DNA of 13,036 nt from Lachnospiraceae bacterium (GCA_009774235.1 VSNJ01000117.1:1-13036); one strand, 5' to 3'. Positions 1 through 7,504 are shown, counted from the stretch's first letter. The notes: generated by a model from the letters alone, not told the origin. Made by a program: numbers and translations.

Positions 1-90
1 CCCTTGAAGACGACGAGGTAGATAGGGCAGGAGTGTAAGCACTGCAAAGTGTTCAGCTGGCTGTCACTAATAGGCCGTGGGCTTGACCAA
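1..90 (+). rRNA. 23S ribosomal RNA, 3' end (partial)
   Basis: The first 90 bases match the conserved end of bacterial 23S rRNA: the GACGACGAGGTAGATAGG block near the start, the CTGTCACTAATAGG block at 61-74, and the closing GGGCTTGACC at 79-88. The rest of the gene lies left of the window. The exact 3' end is placed at about 90 by analogy with other 23S genes. No 5S rRNA follows before the terminator at 153-207, which is unusual for a 16S-23S-5S operon. This gene is the main reason to read the left edge as the end of an rrn operon. Confidence 0.93.
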
Positions 91-152
91 GGTAAATATG
101 CATATATTATGTAAATCTGGATACAGTATACAGTTTTGAAGATATAAGTAAC

Positions 153-207
153 AAAAGCTTTTGCTATATAGGTTATAATTATAACTTATATAGCAAAAGC
201 TTTTTTT
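153..207 (+). terminator. Long palindromic rho-independent terminator of the rrn operon
   Basis: Bases 153-170 pair perfectly with 187-204 (18 base pairs, arms AAAAGCTTTTGCTATATA and its complement). The inner bases 171-186 are themselves nearly self-complementary, so the stem can extend to the centre. A run of seven T follows at 201-207. The palindrome could also act in the other direction. It sits only 31 bases before the helicase start codon. Confidence 0.88.
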
Positions 208-238
208 CTATAATATTTTATGAAGGGTAATATATATA

Positions 239-2089
239 ATGTTTAATCTTAATAGTGAACAGAAAAAGGCGGCAAAGCATTTTAAAGGACCATGTCTTGT
301 ATTAGGTACACCTGGGTCTGGCAAAACCCGTGTTATAACGGAACGCATACGTTATCTGGTACAGGAACACCAGGTTAATCCATCAAATATACTTGTAATT
401 ACATTTACAAAGGCTGCTGCTGTTGAAATGAAGAGACGTTACCAGGCATTAATGGGAAATAATGCAGGTAAAGTACAATTTGGTACATTTCATGCAATTT
501 TTTTTACAATATTAAAAATTGCTTATAATTATACATCAGATAATATAGTACATGATAATGTTAAAAGAAATATATTAAGGGAAATTGTGTCAGGATTTGA
601 TATTGATATACAAGATGAGAATGAATTTTTAAATGATATAGAAGCAGAAATAAGCATGGTAAAAGGAGGCAGGATAGATTTAGAACACTATTATTCAATT
701 AACTGTCCCAAAGATACATTTAGGAAAATATATAATAAATACCAGGATATACTGGTAAAACAAAGACTTATTGATTTTGATGATATGCTTGTATACTGTT
801 ATGAGCTTTTATCACAGCGTAAAGATATATTAAATATGTGGCACAAACAGTATCCATTTATACTGGTAGATGAGTTCCAGGATATTAACCGTGTACAATA
901 TGATGTAATAAAACTTCTGGCATATCCTGAAAATAATATATTTATTGTTGGTGATGATGACCAGTCAATATACAGCTTCCGTGGGGCGAAGCCTGATATT
1001 ATGAAACAGTTCTTAAAAGATTATAAAAATGCAGAAAAATATACACTTAACATAAATTACAGATGCAGCCCTCAGATTGTAAAAGCAGCAAGCTGTCTTA
1101 TAAAACATAATAAAAACAGGATTGCAAAAAAGCTGGTTTCATCTGGAAAAGATAACAGGTCTGTAGATATAAAGGAATTTAACGGGCTTACAGATGAAAA
1201 TGACTATATATGCAGGAAAATTATTGAGTACAGGAGTAATGGTATTCCATATAGTGAAATTGCTGTATTGTTCCGCACTAATATACAGGCACGTGCACTT
1301 GCTTCAAAGCTAATGGAATATAATATACCATTTGTGATGAAAGAACGGATACCTAATATATATGAGCACTGGATTGCAAAAGATATACTTGCATATATAA
1401 GGATAGCCCTGGGTGACAGGGAGCGTGCATTGTTTTTAAGAATAATAAACAGACCTGTAAGATATGTACATAGAAATGCATTTTCAGACCCATATGTTGA
1501 TTTAGAGGAGCTTGAGTCTTTTTATGAAGATAAAGTATGGATGTTAAGCAGGATAGAACAGTTTAAAAGTGATTTGCATTTCCTGGCAAACTTAAAGCCA
1601 TTTGCTGCAATTAATTTTATAAGAAAAGGAATAGGATATGATGATTATATAAAAGAGTATGCAGATAACAAAGGAATACGTGCTGATGACCTTTTGCTGA
1701 TTCTTGATGAAATCCAGGAGGAAGCAAAAGAACAGAAAAGTTTTGATGCATGGTTTGAATATATTAAGCTATATGGTGAAGAATTAAAAGAGCAGGCAGG
1801 CAAAAGCAGGGCTATGACAGATGGACAAGAGCAGGAGGGGGATTTCGCTATTATACTTACCATGCATGGGGCAAAAGGACTTGAATACAGTTGTGTATTT
1901 ATCCCGGATGCTAATGATGGGATTATTCCACATAATAAAGCTGTACTTGATGATGACATAGAGGAAGAAAGACGCATGTTTTATGTAGCAATGACAAGGG
2001 CTAAAGAATACCTTCATATTTGTTATATAAAAGAAAGGTTTAATAAAAAGGCAGATATATCATGTTTTGTCCAGGAAATTATTAAATAA
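239..2089 (+). CDS. UvrD/PcrA/Rep-type superfamily 1 DNA helicase, short form
   Basis: ATP-dependent 3'-5' DNA helicase of the UvrD/REP family, acting in DNA repair or replication restart. All SF1A motifs are visible: Q motif LNSEQKKA (4-11), Walker A GTPGSGKT (23-30), motif Ia ITFTKAAA (54-61), Walker B DEFQD (211-215), motif III GDDDQSIYSFRGA (238-250), motif IV NYRC (273-276), motif V TMHGAKGLEY (541-550) and motif VI with FYVAMTRAK (581-589). At 616 residues it is clearly shorter than PcrA or UvrD (about 720-740). It ends soon after motif VI, so the C-terminal tail that contacts RNA polymerase in PcrA is missing. The ATG at 239 follows an AAGGG site at 223-227. The MATE gene begins 21 bases after the stop, so the two are probably co-transcribed. 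It may be a second helicase beside a full-length PcrA encoded elsewhere, which is inference. Confidence 0.92.
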   Translation: MFNLNSEQKKAAKHFKGPCLVLGTPGSGKTRVITERIRYLVQEHQVNPSNILVITFTKAAAVEMKRRYQALMGNNAGKVQFGTFHAIFFTILKIAYNYTSDNIVHDNVKRNILREIVSGFDIDIQDENEFLNDIEAEISMVKGGRIDLEHYYSINCPKDTFRKIYNKYQDILVKQRLIDFDDMLVYCYELLSQRKDILNMWHKQYPFILVDEFQDINRVQYDVIKLLAYPENNIFIVGDDDQSIYSFRGAKPDIMKQFLKDYKNAEKYTLNINYRCSPQIVKAASCLIKHNKNRIAKKLVSSGKDNRSVDIKEFNGLTDENDYICRKIIEYRSNGIPYSEIAVLFRTNIQARALASKLMEYNIPFVMKERIPNIYEHWIAKDILAYIRIALGDRERALFLRIINRPVRYVHRNAFSDPYVDLEELESFYEDKVWMLSRIEQFKSDLHFLANLKPFAAINFIRKGIGYDDYIKEYADNKGIRADDLLLILDEIQEEAKEQKSFDAWFEYIKLYGEELKEQAGKSRAMTDGQEQEGDFAIILTMHGAKGLEYSCVFIPDANDGIIPHNKAVLDDDIEEERRMFYVAMTRAKEYLHICYIKERFNKKADISCFVQEIIK

Positions 2090-2110
2090 CCATTGCAGGA
2101 GGATAAATTA

Positions 2111-3481
2111 ATGTCTGTAATAAATGAGAAAGCACTTGGGGAAGGCAGTTTAAATAAACTAATGTTTAAAATGGCGGTTCCTACAATAGTGGCACAAATA
2201 ATAAATATACTTTATAATATTGTAGACCGTATATATATAGGGCATATACCAGGTGCCAGTGCCAGTGCACTTACAGGTGTAGGAGTAGCTTTGCCAATAG
2301 TTGTATTTATATCGGCATTTTCAGCGTTTGTAGGACAGGGAGGAGCACCACTTTCTTCAATATGGCTTGGCAAAGGTGATAAAGACCATGCAGAGAAAAT
2401 ATTAGGTAATGGTACATTTCTTCTTGTATTATTTACAATTATCCTTATGCTGGTATTTTATATATGGCAGAAGCCCTTACTTTATGCATTTGGTGCAAGT
2501 GACGCAACTATTTCGTATGCAAGCATATATTTATCATGGTATCTGGTGGGAACAATATTTGTAGAAATTGCACTTGGGCTTAATACTTATATTATAGCAC
2601 AAGGAAATCCAGGTGTAGCAATGGGTTCTGTGCTTGTTGGTGCTATTGTGAATATAATTCTTGACCCATTATTTATATTTGTATTTAATATGGAAGTAAA
2701 AGGTGCAGCAATAGCTACTGTTATTTCACAAGGCCTTTCTGCTATATGGGTAATATATTTTCTTACAAGTAAAAAAGCACTTTTAAGAATCAGGTTTAAA
2801 TATATGAAACCTGATTTTAAAATAATAAAACCTATATTTTCATTAGGTATATCACCATTTGTAATGAGGGCTACAGAGAGCCTTATATCAATAGTTATGA
2901 ACAGAGGGCTGCAGAAATATGGAGGTGATATATATGTTGCTTCACTTACAATAATGCAAAGTGTAATGCAGTTTTTCTCAGCACCAGTTGGCGGGTTTAC
3001 ACAGGGAGTACAGCCAGTTATAAGTTATAATTATGGAGCACAGAATTTTAAGCGTGTAAGACAGGCATATAAAAAGATGATTTTGGTATGTGGAAGTTTT
3101 TCATTTGCAGGTACAGTTGTAGTTATGGTTTTTCCAGGTATATTTGCAAAGGTTTTTACAGAAGATACAGAAGTAATAGAACTTGTATGCCAGAAGATGC
3201 CTTTATTTATGTGTGGAATGCTTCTTTTTGGAGTACAGATGGCAATACAGCCTACATTCCTTGCACTTGGACAAGCCAAAATCTCACTTATAATAGCTAT
3301 GTTAAGAAAAGTAATACTGCTTACACCGCTTGCAATTATATTTCCAATGTTTTTGGGTGCAGACGGGGTATACCTGGCAGAACCAGTATCAGATTTTATA
3401 TCTGCAATAACTGCAATTACGTTGTTTTTACTAAATATAAATAAAATTTTATCCAAAGAAAATCTTGAAAAAATTAAATAA
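2111..3481 (+). CDS. MATE family multidrug/cation efflux transporter
   Basis: Inner-membrane antiporter of the MATE family, exporting drugs or metabolites in exchange for Na+ or H+. The 456 residues fit the family's usual length with 12 membrane segments in two homologous halves. Seen directly: YNIVDRIYIG (35-44) in the first helix region, the GQGGAPLSSIWLGKGD block (75-90), NIILDPLFIF (181-190), and the second-half signature around GGFTQGVQPVISYNYGAQN (294-312). It is closest in style to the MepA/NorM-like branch found in Firmicutes; the substrate cannot be read from sequence. The start is set at ATG 2111 because a clean AGGAGG lies at 2097-2102. A TTG further upstream at 2093 would overlap that site. 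It follows the helicase gene closely and shows no terminator after its stop. Confidence 0.93.
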   Translation: MSVINEKALGEGSLNKLMFKMAVPTIVAQIINILYNIVDRIYIGHIPGASASALTGVGVALPIVVFISAFSAFVGQGGAPLSSIWLGKGDKDHAEKILGNGTFLLVLFTIILMLVFYIWQKPLLYAFGASDATISYASIYLSWYLVGTIFVEIALGLNTYIIAQGNPGVAMGSVLVGAIVNIILDPLFIFVFNMEVKGAAIATVISQGLSAIWVIYFLTSKKALLRIRFKYMKPDFKIIKPIFSLGISPFVMRATESLISIVMNRGLQKYGGDIYVASLTIMQSVMQFFSAPVGGFTQGVQPVISYNYGAQNFKRVRQAYKKMILVCGSFSFAGTVVVMVFPGIFAKVFTEDTEVIELVCQKMPLFMCGMLLFGVQMAIQPTFLALGQAKISLIIAMLRKVILLTPLAIIFPMFLGADGVYLAEPVSDFISAITAITLFLLNINKILSKENLEKIK

Positions 3482-3493
3482 AAACAGGATTAG

Positions 3494-3521
3494 TTGACAT
3501 ATTGATAAAAAATGTTATAGT
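3494..3521 (+). promoter_or_regulatory. Sigma-A type promoter for the TPR/DUF6273 gene
   Basis: A perfect TTGACA (3494-3499) is followed after 16 bases by TATAGT (3516-3521), five of six matches to TATAAT. The site lies between the MATE stop and the start at 3573, so that gene can be expressed independently of the helicase-MATE pair. The leader would be about 45 bases long. Confidence 0.75.
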
Positions 3522-3572
3522 AAAATCCAGGCTGTTATTAGCAGACATCTCGTTATGGAAGGGAGGCTTTAT

Positions 3573-4757
3573 ATGGCAGGGACAAAAAAACTGGCAAAGA
3601 AAAAAGAGAAACTTTCTAAAGAAGAAAGCTTATACCGTTCAGCTGTAAGTTTAATGGAAGCTGTGGACTGTGTAAGAAGATTTGAAAGAGAAGTGTCTTC
3701 ATTAGAAGATGCTGCAAAGAAGTTTGATAAACTTGGCAATTACAAAGATTCGGCAGAACGTAAAGAAATATGTATAAAAGCTGCACAGGATGCAATAGAT
3801 AATGGTACAGAAAAGATTTTTGATGAAGCTGTATTAAAACTTGAAAATGCTAAAAGTAAAAGTGACTTTGCTGATGCAGCAGAAGATTTTAAGCGTGTAA
3901 GAAAGTTTGGATATAAGAAACAGGAGTGTAATGATAATATCGGTATATGCCAGAAGGAAATAAGGAAGCTTGAAACAATAGCTGTATATAAAAGGCGTGG
4001 AATTGTACTTTGTATAATTATTCTGGCTGTTGTGATATTTGTAAATACACCATTTTGTCCTTTAGTACAGGGTATGTATTACCAGTCAAAGGATGAGTAT
4101 TATACTGCTATAGATTATTATAAAAAATCTGGTGGTATACTGAATGGTAATGGAAATATGAAGGAGTGTTATTATAATTTAGCACAAGAATTTGAAGAGA
4201 AAGGTTCTTATGATAAAGCCTTATTAAATTATAAACTAGCACAAAATAAACTTGATGCATATAAGAAAGCTTGTGGGTTAGAAAAGAAGTTTATTAAGAA
4301 ATCTTTACCTGGTACTATAGTAAGGTATGGTGAAAATGAATGGATTTTATTAGATAAGGTGGGCAGCCAGGCATTATTGCTGGAAAATGGTACAGGTATA
4401 AAAAAGTGTTTTGATGAAAAGGGAAATAATATATGGCATGAATCAACATTGTGCCAATGGCTTAATACAGACTATATTAACAAGTTCAGTGAAGAAGAAA
4501 GGTCTGCAATGGTAATACAGGACCAGTTAGATATAGGAAAGAAAAAGGAAAAAGAACTTATCTTTATAATTGGGAAAGAACAATATGAAAAGTATAAGGA
4601 TATTATTATAAACCAAGGAAAAAGTTACTGGCTTAAAGACAGTGGGACAAGTGCAGGCAGTGTGTATTATGTAAAAGAAGATGCTTCTGTTACAGAAACA
4701 CCTTCGGATAATGATAGTATTTATTCAAGATGTTCTTTCTGGGTTAAATATGAATAG
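3573..4757 (+). CDS. Membrane protein with TPR-like repeats and DUF6273-like C-terminal domain
   Basis: Function unknown. In order, the 394 residues show: a lysine-rich N-terminus (residues 5-16, KKLAKKKEKLSK), a charged helical region (20-140), one membrane segment (about 143-160, GIVLCIIILAVVIFV), and TPR-like helices (about 165-235, with Y-x3-AIDYYKKSG and YDKALLNYKLAQ). The C-terminal region (about 247-394) resembles DUF6273: WILLD (257-261), ALLLENG (267-273), then STLCQWLN (291-298) and FSEEERSAM (305-313). The first 142 residues are probably cytoplasmic and the C-terminal part outside the cell, as inferred from the basic N-terminus. The start is ATG 3573, behind GGGAGG at 3561-3566. 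An ATG at 3555 would lie upstream of that site and is less likely. The stop lies 5 bases from the end of the opposing gene. The family is frequent in Lachnospiraceae but has no known reaction. Confidence 0.85.
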   Translation: MAGTKKLAKKKEKLSKEESLYRSAVSLMEAVDCVRRFEREVSSLEDAAKKFDKLGNYKDSAERKEICIKAAQDAIDNGTEKIFDEAVLKLENAKSKSDFADAAEDFKRVRKFGYKKQECNDNIGICQKEIRKLETIAVYKRRGIVLCIIILAVVIFVNTPFCPLVQGMYYQSKDEYYTAIDYYKKSGGILNGNGNMKECYYNLAQEFEEKGSYDKALLNYKLAQNKLDAYKKACGLEKKFIKKSLPGTIVRYGENEWILLDKVGSQALLLENGTGIKKCFDEKGNNIWHESTLCQWLNTDYINKFSEEERSAMVIQDQLDIGKKKEKELIFIIGKEQYEKYKDIIINQGKSYWLKDSGTSAGSVYYVKEDASVTETPSDNDSIYSRCSFWVKYE

Positions 4758-4762
4758 ATGTA

Positions 4763-5410
4763 TTATGCCAGAAATCCATGTTTGTTAAAGAATTTGCCAA
4801 TAAAATCTACTGTCCAGCCAAGTGTTATTACCATAATTGCTGTTATCAACCCTGCTTCACCTCCTGTTATTATGCCAATAGTCATTGCAAACAGGTCAAA
4901 AAAGAAGCGGACAATTTTAAATAGGTTGTCCTTATTGGTGGCTTTTTCAAGTTTGTCATTTATAATAAAAGATACAGCGTCATATGGTGCCATTCCACAT
5001 CCACTGTTCATATAACATGCAGCAGCAGTTACAAAAACTATAAGGGCAGGTATAAGTATTCCTATGCGTATACCAAGTGGAAGGGAAACAGGAATATGGC
5101 AGATATCACGCCATATATGGCTGCAGAAGTCCGCTGTATACCCAACCAGTACCATATTGCCTATTGTACCAGTACCTATAAGTGAGCGGTCAAAGATTAC
5201 TACAAATACTAATAATATAATATTGAGTAATAGCTGGTATGTACCAAATGACATGCCAATTTTGGCAGACACCCCATAATTCATTGCCGAGCATGGGTCA
5301 GTTCCCATATCTGTAAGTACAAGCAGTGAAACAGAAAATCCCATTAATGTTACGGATATAAGCATTAATAAGAATTTTTTAATCCATTGTTTAGTGATTT
5401 TAAATTGCAT
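4763..5410 (-). CDS. YczE/DUF6198-type integral membrane protein
   Basis: Polytopic membrane protein of 215 residues with about five or six hydrophobic helices, of the YczE/YyaS/YitT-related group (DUF6198). No transport substrate is established for this family. Visible family features: MGTDPCSAMNYG (35-46) after the first helix, GTIGNMVLVGYTADF (81-95), and GCGMAPYDAV (137-146). The first and last of these look like an internal repeat in the two halves of the protein. The start is ATG at 5410, reading on the minus strand, because GAGGAGGT lies just upstream of it. The TTG five codons earlier sits on the ribosome binding site itself. It is convergent with the TPR/DUF6273 gene with only 5 bases between stops and no hairpin terminator. 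No convincing promoter was found for it in 5411-5560. Confidence 0.88.
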   Translation of the reverse strand: MQFKITKQWIKKFLLMLISVTLMGFSVSLLVLTDMGTDPCSAMNYGVSAKIGMSFGTYQLLLNIILLVFVVIFDRSLIGTGTIGNMVLVGYTADFCSHIWRDICHIPVSLPLGIRIGILIPALIVFVTAAACYMNSGCGMAPYDAVSFIINDKLEKATNKDNLFKIVRFFFDLFAMTIGIITGGEAGLITAIMVITLGWTVDFIGKFFNKHGFLA

Positions 5411-5559
5411 TTTATACCTCCTCAAATGGTTAAGATGTTAGAATTTTTGCCAGTTTGTACAAGAGTTTATGGACAGCAGCAGTTAATTATTTTGTGGTAC
5501 GTTTACGCTTAGTGACAATGTTATTTAGCCCAGCAATCCTTTTGTAAATGGCAGATTTA

Positions 5560-5807
5560 TGGGTGTTTGAAAATAAAATACTTTATAAATTATTGTATCT
5601 CTGGCAATTCCAAAATTTTACCACCCAAAAGCCATGTTGCAAACATGGCTTTGCCGCATTCCGCTTGGATGGGATGCGCAGTGGTGCATAAAATCTGAAA
5701 ATACCAGATTTAAGCATCAGCGCTCTTATAATAGCTGCCTTTTGGTAAAACTTTGGAATTTGCCAGAGTAATATAATCTTTGTGGGATTTTTATTTTCAA
5801 ACATACA
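5560..5807. mobile_element. Probable MITE: 248-base element with inverted repeats and TA flanks
   Basis: The ends TGGGTGTTTGAAAATAAAA (5560-5578) and the reverse complement of 5789-5807 agree at 17 of 19 bases. Each end is bordered by TA (5558-5559 and 5808-5809), the target duplication expected of IS630/Tc1/mariner-type elements. A second inverted pair lies inside: CTCTGGCAA plus TTCCAAA plus TTTTACCA at 5599-5623 against 5740-5768. The centre carries further hairpins (5628-5652 and 5694-5713). No transposase is encoded, so any movement would need an enzyme acting in trans. It could instead be a structured RNA or an extragenic palindrome. The element would sit between the YczE-type gene and the amidohydrolase without breaking either. 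Confidence 0.62.
5628..5652. repeat. Perfect hairpin inside the MITE-like element
   Basis: AAAGCCATGTT and its complement AACATGGCTTT form an 11 base-pair stem with a three-base loop GCA, ending in TTT. It is the strongest local hairpin in the element. The T run is too short to call it a terminator with confidence. Confidence 0.6.
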
Positions 5808-5841
5808 TAAGTGTTTTATTTATCTAAGTTTCATTAACTAA

Positions 5842-5943
5842 ATGACATTATTCTGTCATCTTAAGCTTAATTAAAAGTTATCATATCATAGCAGAGGTAA
5901 TATGTAAAATAAAATTTTAGTGCAGATATTACCAATATTATTA
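5842..5943. repeat. Two inverted repeats upstream of the amidohydrolase gene
   Basis: ATGACA (5842-5847) and TGTCAT (5854-5859) form an inverted pair around six bases. GGTAATAT (5896-5903) and ATATTACC (5936-5943) form a second pair 32 bases apart. They could be operator sites, since they lie in the gene-free stretch 5808-6066 before the amidohydrolase. No matching regulator is seen nearby, and short AT-rich inverted repeats also arise by chance. Confidence 0.3.
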
Positions 5944-6005
5944 GTGCTTAATGAAGATAGAAATTGAAGTTTATAAAATTAAGGGACAATTATACCATTA
6001 AAATA

Positions 6006-6034
6006 TTGTGTTATATGGAAGATGGAGCTATAAC
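6006..6034 (+). promoter_or_regulatory. Possible promoter of the amidohydrolase gene
   Basis: TTGTGT (6006-6011), a 17-base spacer and TATAAC (6029-6034) fit a weak -35 and a good -10. Transcription would begin near 6041, leaving a leader of about 25 bases with the AAAGGA ribosome binding site. The -35 matches only three of six consensus bases. Confidence 0.35.
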
Positions 6035-6066
6035 AGTTGATAATATATAAGGTGAAAGGATATTTT

Positions 6067-7215
6067 ATGGAAGAAGTTAAGAAAGCTGTATGCAAAGCGG
6101 AAGATAATATAGGAAAATGGGCAGAAGATATAAGTGACTATATATTTAATAATCCCGAGGTGAGTGATGAGGAGTATAAATCTTCTGCGTATCTGGCGGG
6201 AAAATTGCGTGAAAGAGGGTTTAAAGTTACATATCCGTATCTGGGGATTGAAACTTCATTCAGGGCAGAGTATGGAAATGGTGAAGGCAGGACAGTTGCA
6301 TTTCTTGCAGAATATGATGCACTTCCTGGATATGGGGAGAACCATGACCAGCCAGCACATGCATGTGGACATAACTGGATTGCAGGCAGTACAATGGCAG
6401 CTGCCACTTCGCTTGCCAGTATAAGTGGAATGTTTAAGGGAAATATTGTTCTTATTGGAACACCTTCTGAAGAGAAATCTGGAAGTAAAATTACTCTTGC
6501 AGAGAAAGGTGCATTTAATGGTATTGATGCAGTATTACAGATGCATCTTGGCAGGGAAAACTGTGTGAATACAACAGCACTGGCAATGACTGATTATGTG
6601 TTTGAATTTTATGGAAAGGCAGCACATGCAGCAAAAGAGCCTGAAAATGGAATTAATGCACTTGATGCCTGTCATCTTGTTATGGCTGGGATTAATGCAA
6701 TGAGACAGCAATTTGGACCAGGTGTGAAAATCCATGAAACAATAACTAATGGCGGGCAGACGCCTAATATTATACCAGAATATTCATCAATGTGGATATT
6801 TATAAGGGCTGTTAATAAAGATATTCTTGAAAAAGCAGTAGAACGTATTGTAAATATTGGCAAAGGTGCAAGTCTTATGACAGGTGCAGGGTTCCAGTTT
6901 AAAAGGGCACAGAATACATTCTATGATATTAAACACAATAAAGAACTGGACAACTTTATGGAAGCAAACCTTGCAAAGCTTGGGATAACAGGTCTTAAGG
7001 AAGGGGATAAATACAACTGTGAAAGTACAGATATAGGTAATGTATCTTATATTTGTCCTACATGTTATACAACACTAGGTACAACGCATATATCAGATGC
7101 GGGTGTGCATGAACAAGGTTTTATTGAAGTTGCAGGTTCTGGTGGGGCAAAGAAACTTCTGCATATAGCAGCTAAGGCAATGGCAATGACAGCGCTTGAT
7201 GTAATATCAATATGA
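6067..7215 (+). CDS. M20D family amidohydrolase (AbgB/PM20D2-like)
   Basis: Zinc- or manganese-dependent hydrolase that cleaves an amide or peptide bond, of the M20D group that includes aminobenzoyl-glutamate hydrolase and PM20D2. It is probably cytoplasmic, as no signal peptide is seen. Visible motifs in the 382 residues: AEYDALPG (81-88), the metal-binding HACGHN (98-103), the catalytic PSEE (133-136), QMHLG with H160, the dimerisation-domain GKAAHAA (183-189), and TDIGNVSY (321-328). Metal ligands C100, H102 and H160 and the glutamate pair are intact. The ATG at 6067 has GAAAGGA just upstream; a TTG at 6037 has no such site. Length is close to HipO/YxeP-type enzymes and shorter than AbgB (about 480). 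The true substrate could be a dipeptide, an acyl-amino acid or a folate breakdown product. It stands alone, but the next genes import amino acids. Confidence 0.9.
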   Translation: MEEVKKAVCKAEDNIGKWAEDISDYIFNNPEVSDEEYKSSAYLAGKLRERGFKVTYPYLGIETSFRAEYGNGEGRTVAFLAEYDALPGYGENHDQPAHACGHNWIAGSTMAAATSLASISGMFKGNIVLIGTPSEEKSGSKITLAEKGAFNGIDAVLQMHLGRENCVNTTALAMTDYVFEFYGKAAHAAKEPENGINALDACHLVMAGINAMRQQFGPGVKIHETITNGGQTPNIIPEYSSMWIFIRAVNKDILEKAVERIVNIGKGASLMTGAGFQFKRAQNTFYDIKHNKELDNFMEANLAKLGITGLKEGDKYNCESTDIGNVSYICPTCYTTLGTTHISDAGVHEQGFIEVAGSGGAKKLLHIAAKAMAMTALDVISI

Positions 7216-7316
7216 AATGATATGTATATATCACAAAGCAGGGAGTGTAAAATATTGGAATTGGTTTCCAGGCAAGGTCTGGTAGGAAACAGGTATGGAA
7301 ATATATAGTACAGGCG

Positions 7317-7325
7317 TGTTATAAT
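7317..7325 (+). promoter_or_regulatory. Possible extended -10 element upstream of the transporter genes
   Basis: TGTTATAAT fits the extended -10 pattern TGnTATAAT exactly. There is no good -35 at 16-18 bases upstream, which extended -10 promoters can tolerate. It may be an alternative start for the leader discussed below. Confidence 0.35.
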
Positions 7326-7335
7326 ACTATTTTAC

Positions 7336-7364
7336 TTGCCAAACTAAATAAATTAGTATATAGT
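7336..7364 (+). promoter_or_regulatory. Promoter upstream of the amino acid transporter operon
   Basis: TTGCCA (7336-7341) and TATAGT (7359-7364) each match five of six consensus bases and are separated by exactly 17 bases. Transcription would start near 7371, so the leader would run through the hairpin at 7422-7460 before reaching the first gene. Confidence 0.68.
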
Positions 7365-7421
7365 ATTACTTACAGTCTGTATTTTGTACAAACAAAAATT
7401 AAATAGTTATATCATAAAGTT

Positions 7422-7460
7422 AAAAGCAGACATGTAGACAACTGGCAGTGTCTGCTTTTT
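7422..7460 (+). terminator. Terminator hairpin in the transporter leader, possible attenuator
   Basis: AAAAGCAGACA (7422-7432) pairs with TGTCTGCTTTT (7449-7459), an 11 base-pair stem with a 16-base loop and a run of five T ending at 7460. It may simply end transcripts of the amidohydrolase gene. Yet a good promoter lies upstream (7336-7364) and none is obvious between the hairpin and the start at 7505, so it may control entry into the operon. No T-box or known riboswitch core was recognised. Confidence 0.72.
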
Positions 7461-7504
7461 CTATGTACAAGATATAGTAATTAATTGAAAAACAGGAGGA
7501 TATT

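Noticed and set aside
91..152. Possible 5S rRNA or tRNA after the 23S gene
   Set aside because: The stretch is too short for 5S rRNA, and no 5S core motif or tRNA cloverleaf was found.
3088..3444. Plus-strand open frame of 118 codons within the MATE gene
   Set aside because: It is an alternative frame of the MATE coding region, rich in Cys, Tyr and Arg, with no ribosome binding site.
4758..5015. Plus-strand open frame of 85 codons after the TPR/DUF6273 gene
   Set aside because: It is the complement of the YczE-type membrane protein, which has clear family motifs and a good ribosome binding site.
5490..5520. LacI-type or cre operator around ACGTTTACG
   Set aside because: The inverted CGT/ACG core is short and its flanks do not match a cre or LacI-family consensus well enough.
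5583..5804. Minus-strand open frame of 73 codons inside the MITE-like element
   Set aside because: It lies wholly within the inverted-repeat element, has no ribosome binding site, and its composition shows no recognisable domain. The reading is a by-product of the palindrome.
7365..7504. T-box or known riboswitch in the transporter leader
   Set aside because: The conserved T-box sequence (AGGGTGGAACCGCG type) and other familiar aptamer cores are absent, so only a plain attenuator is proposed.
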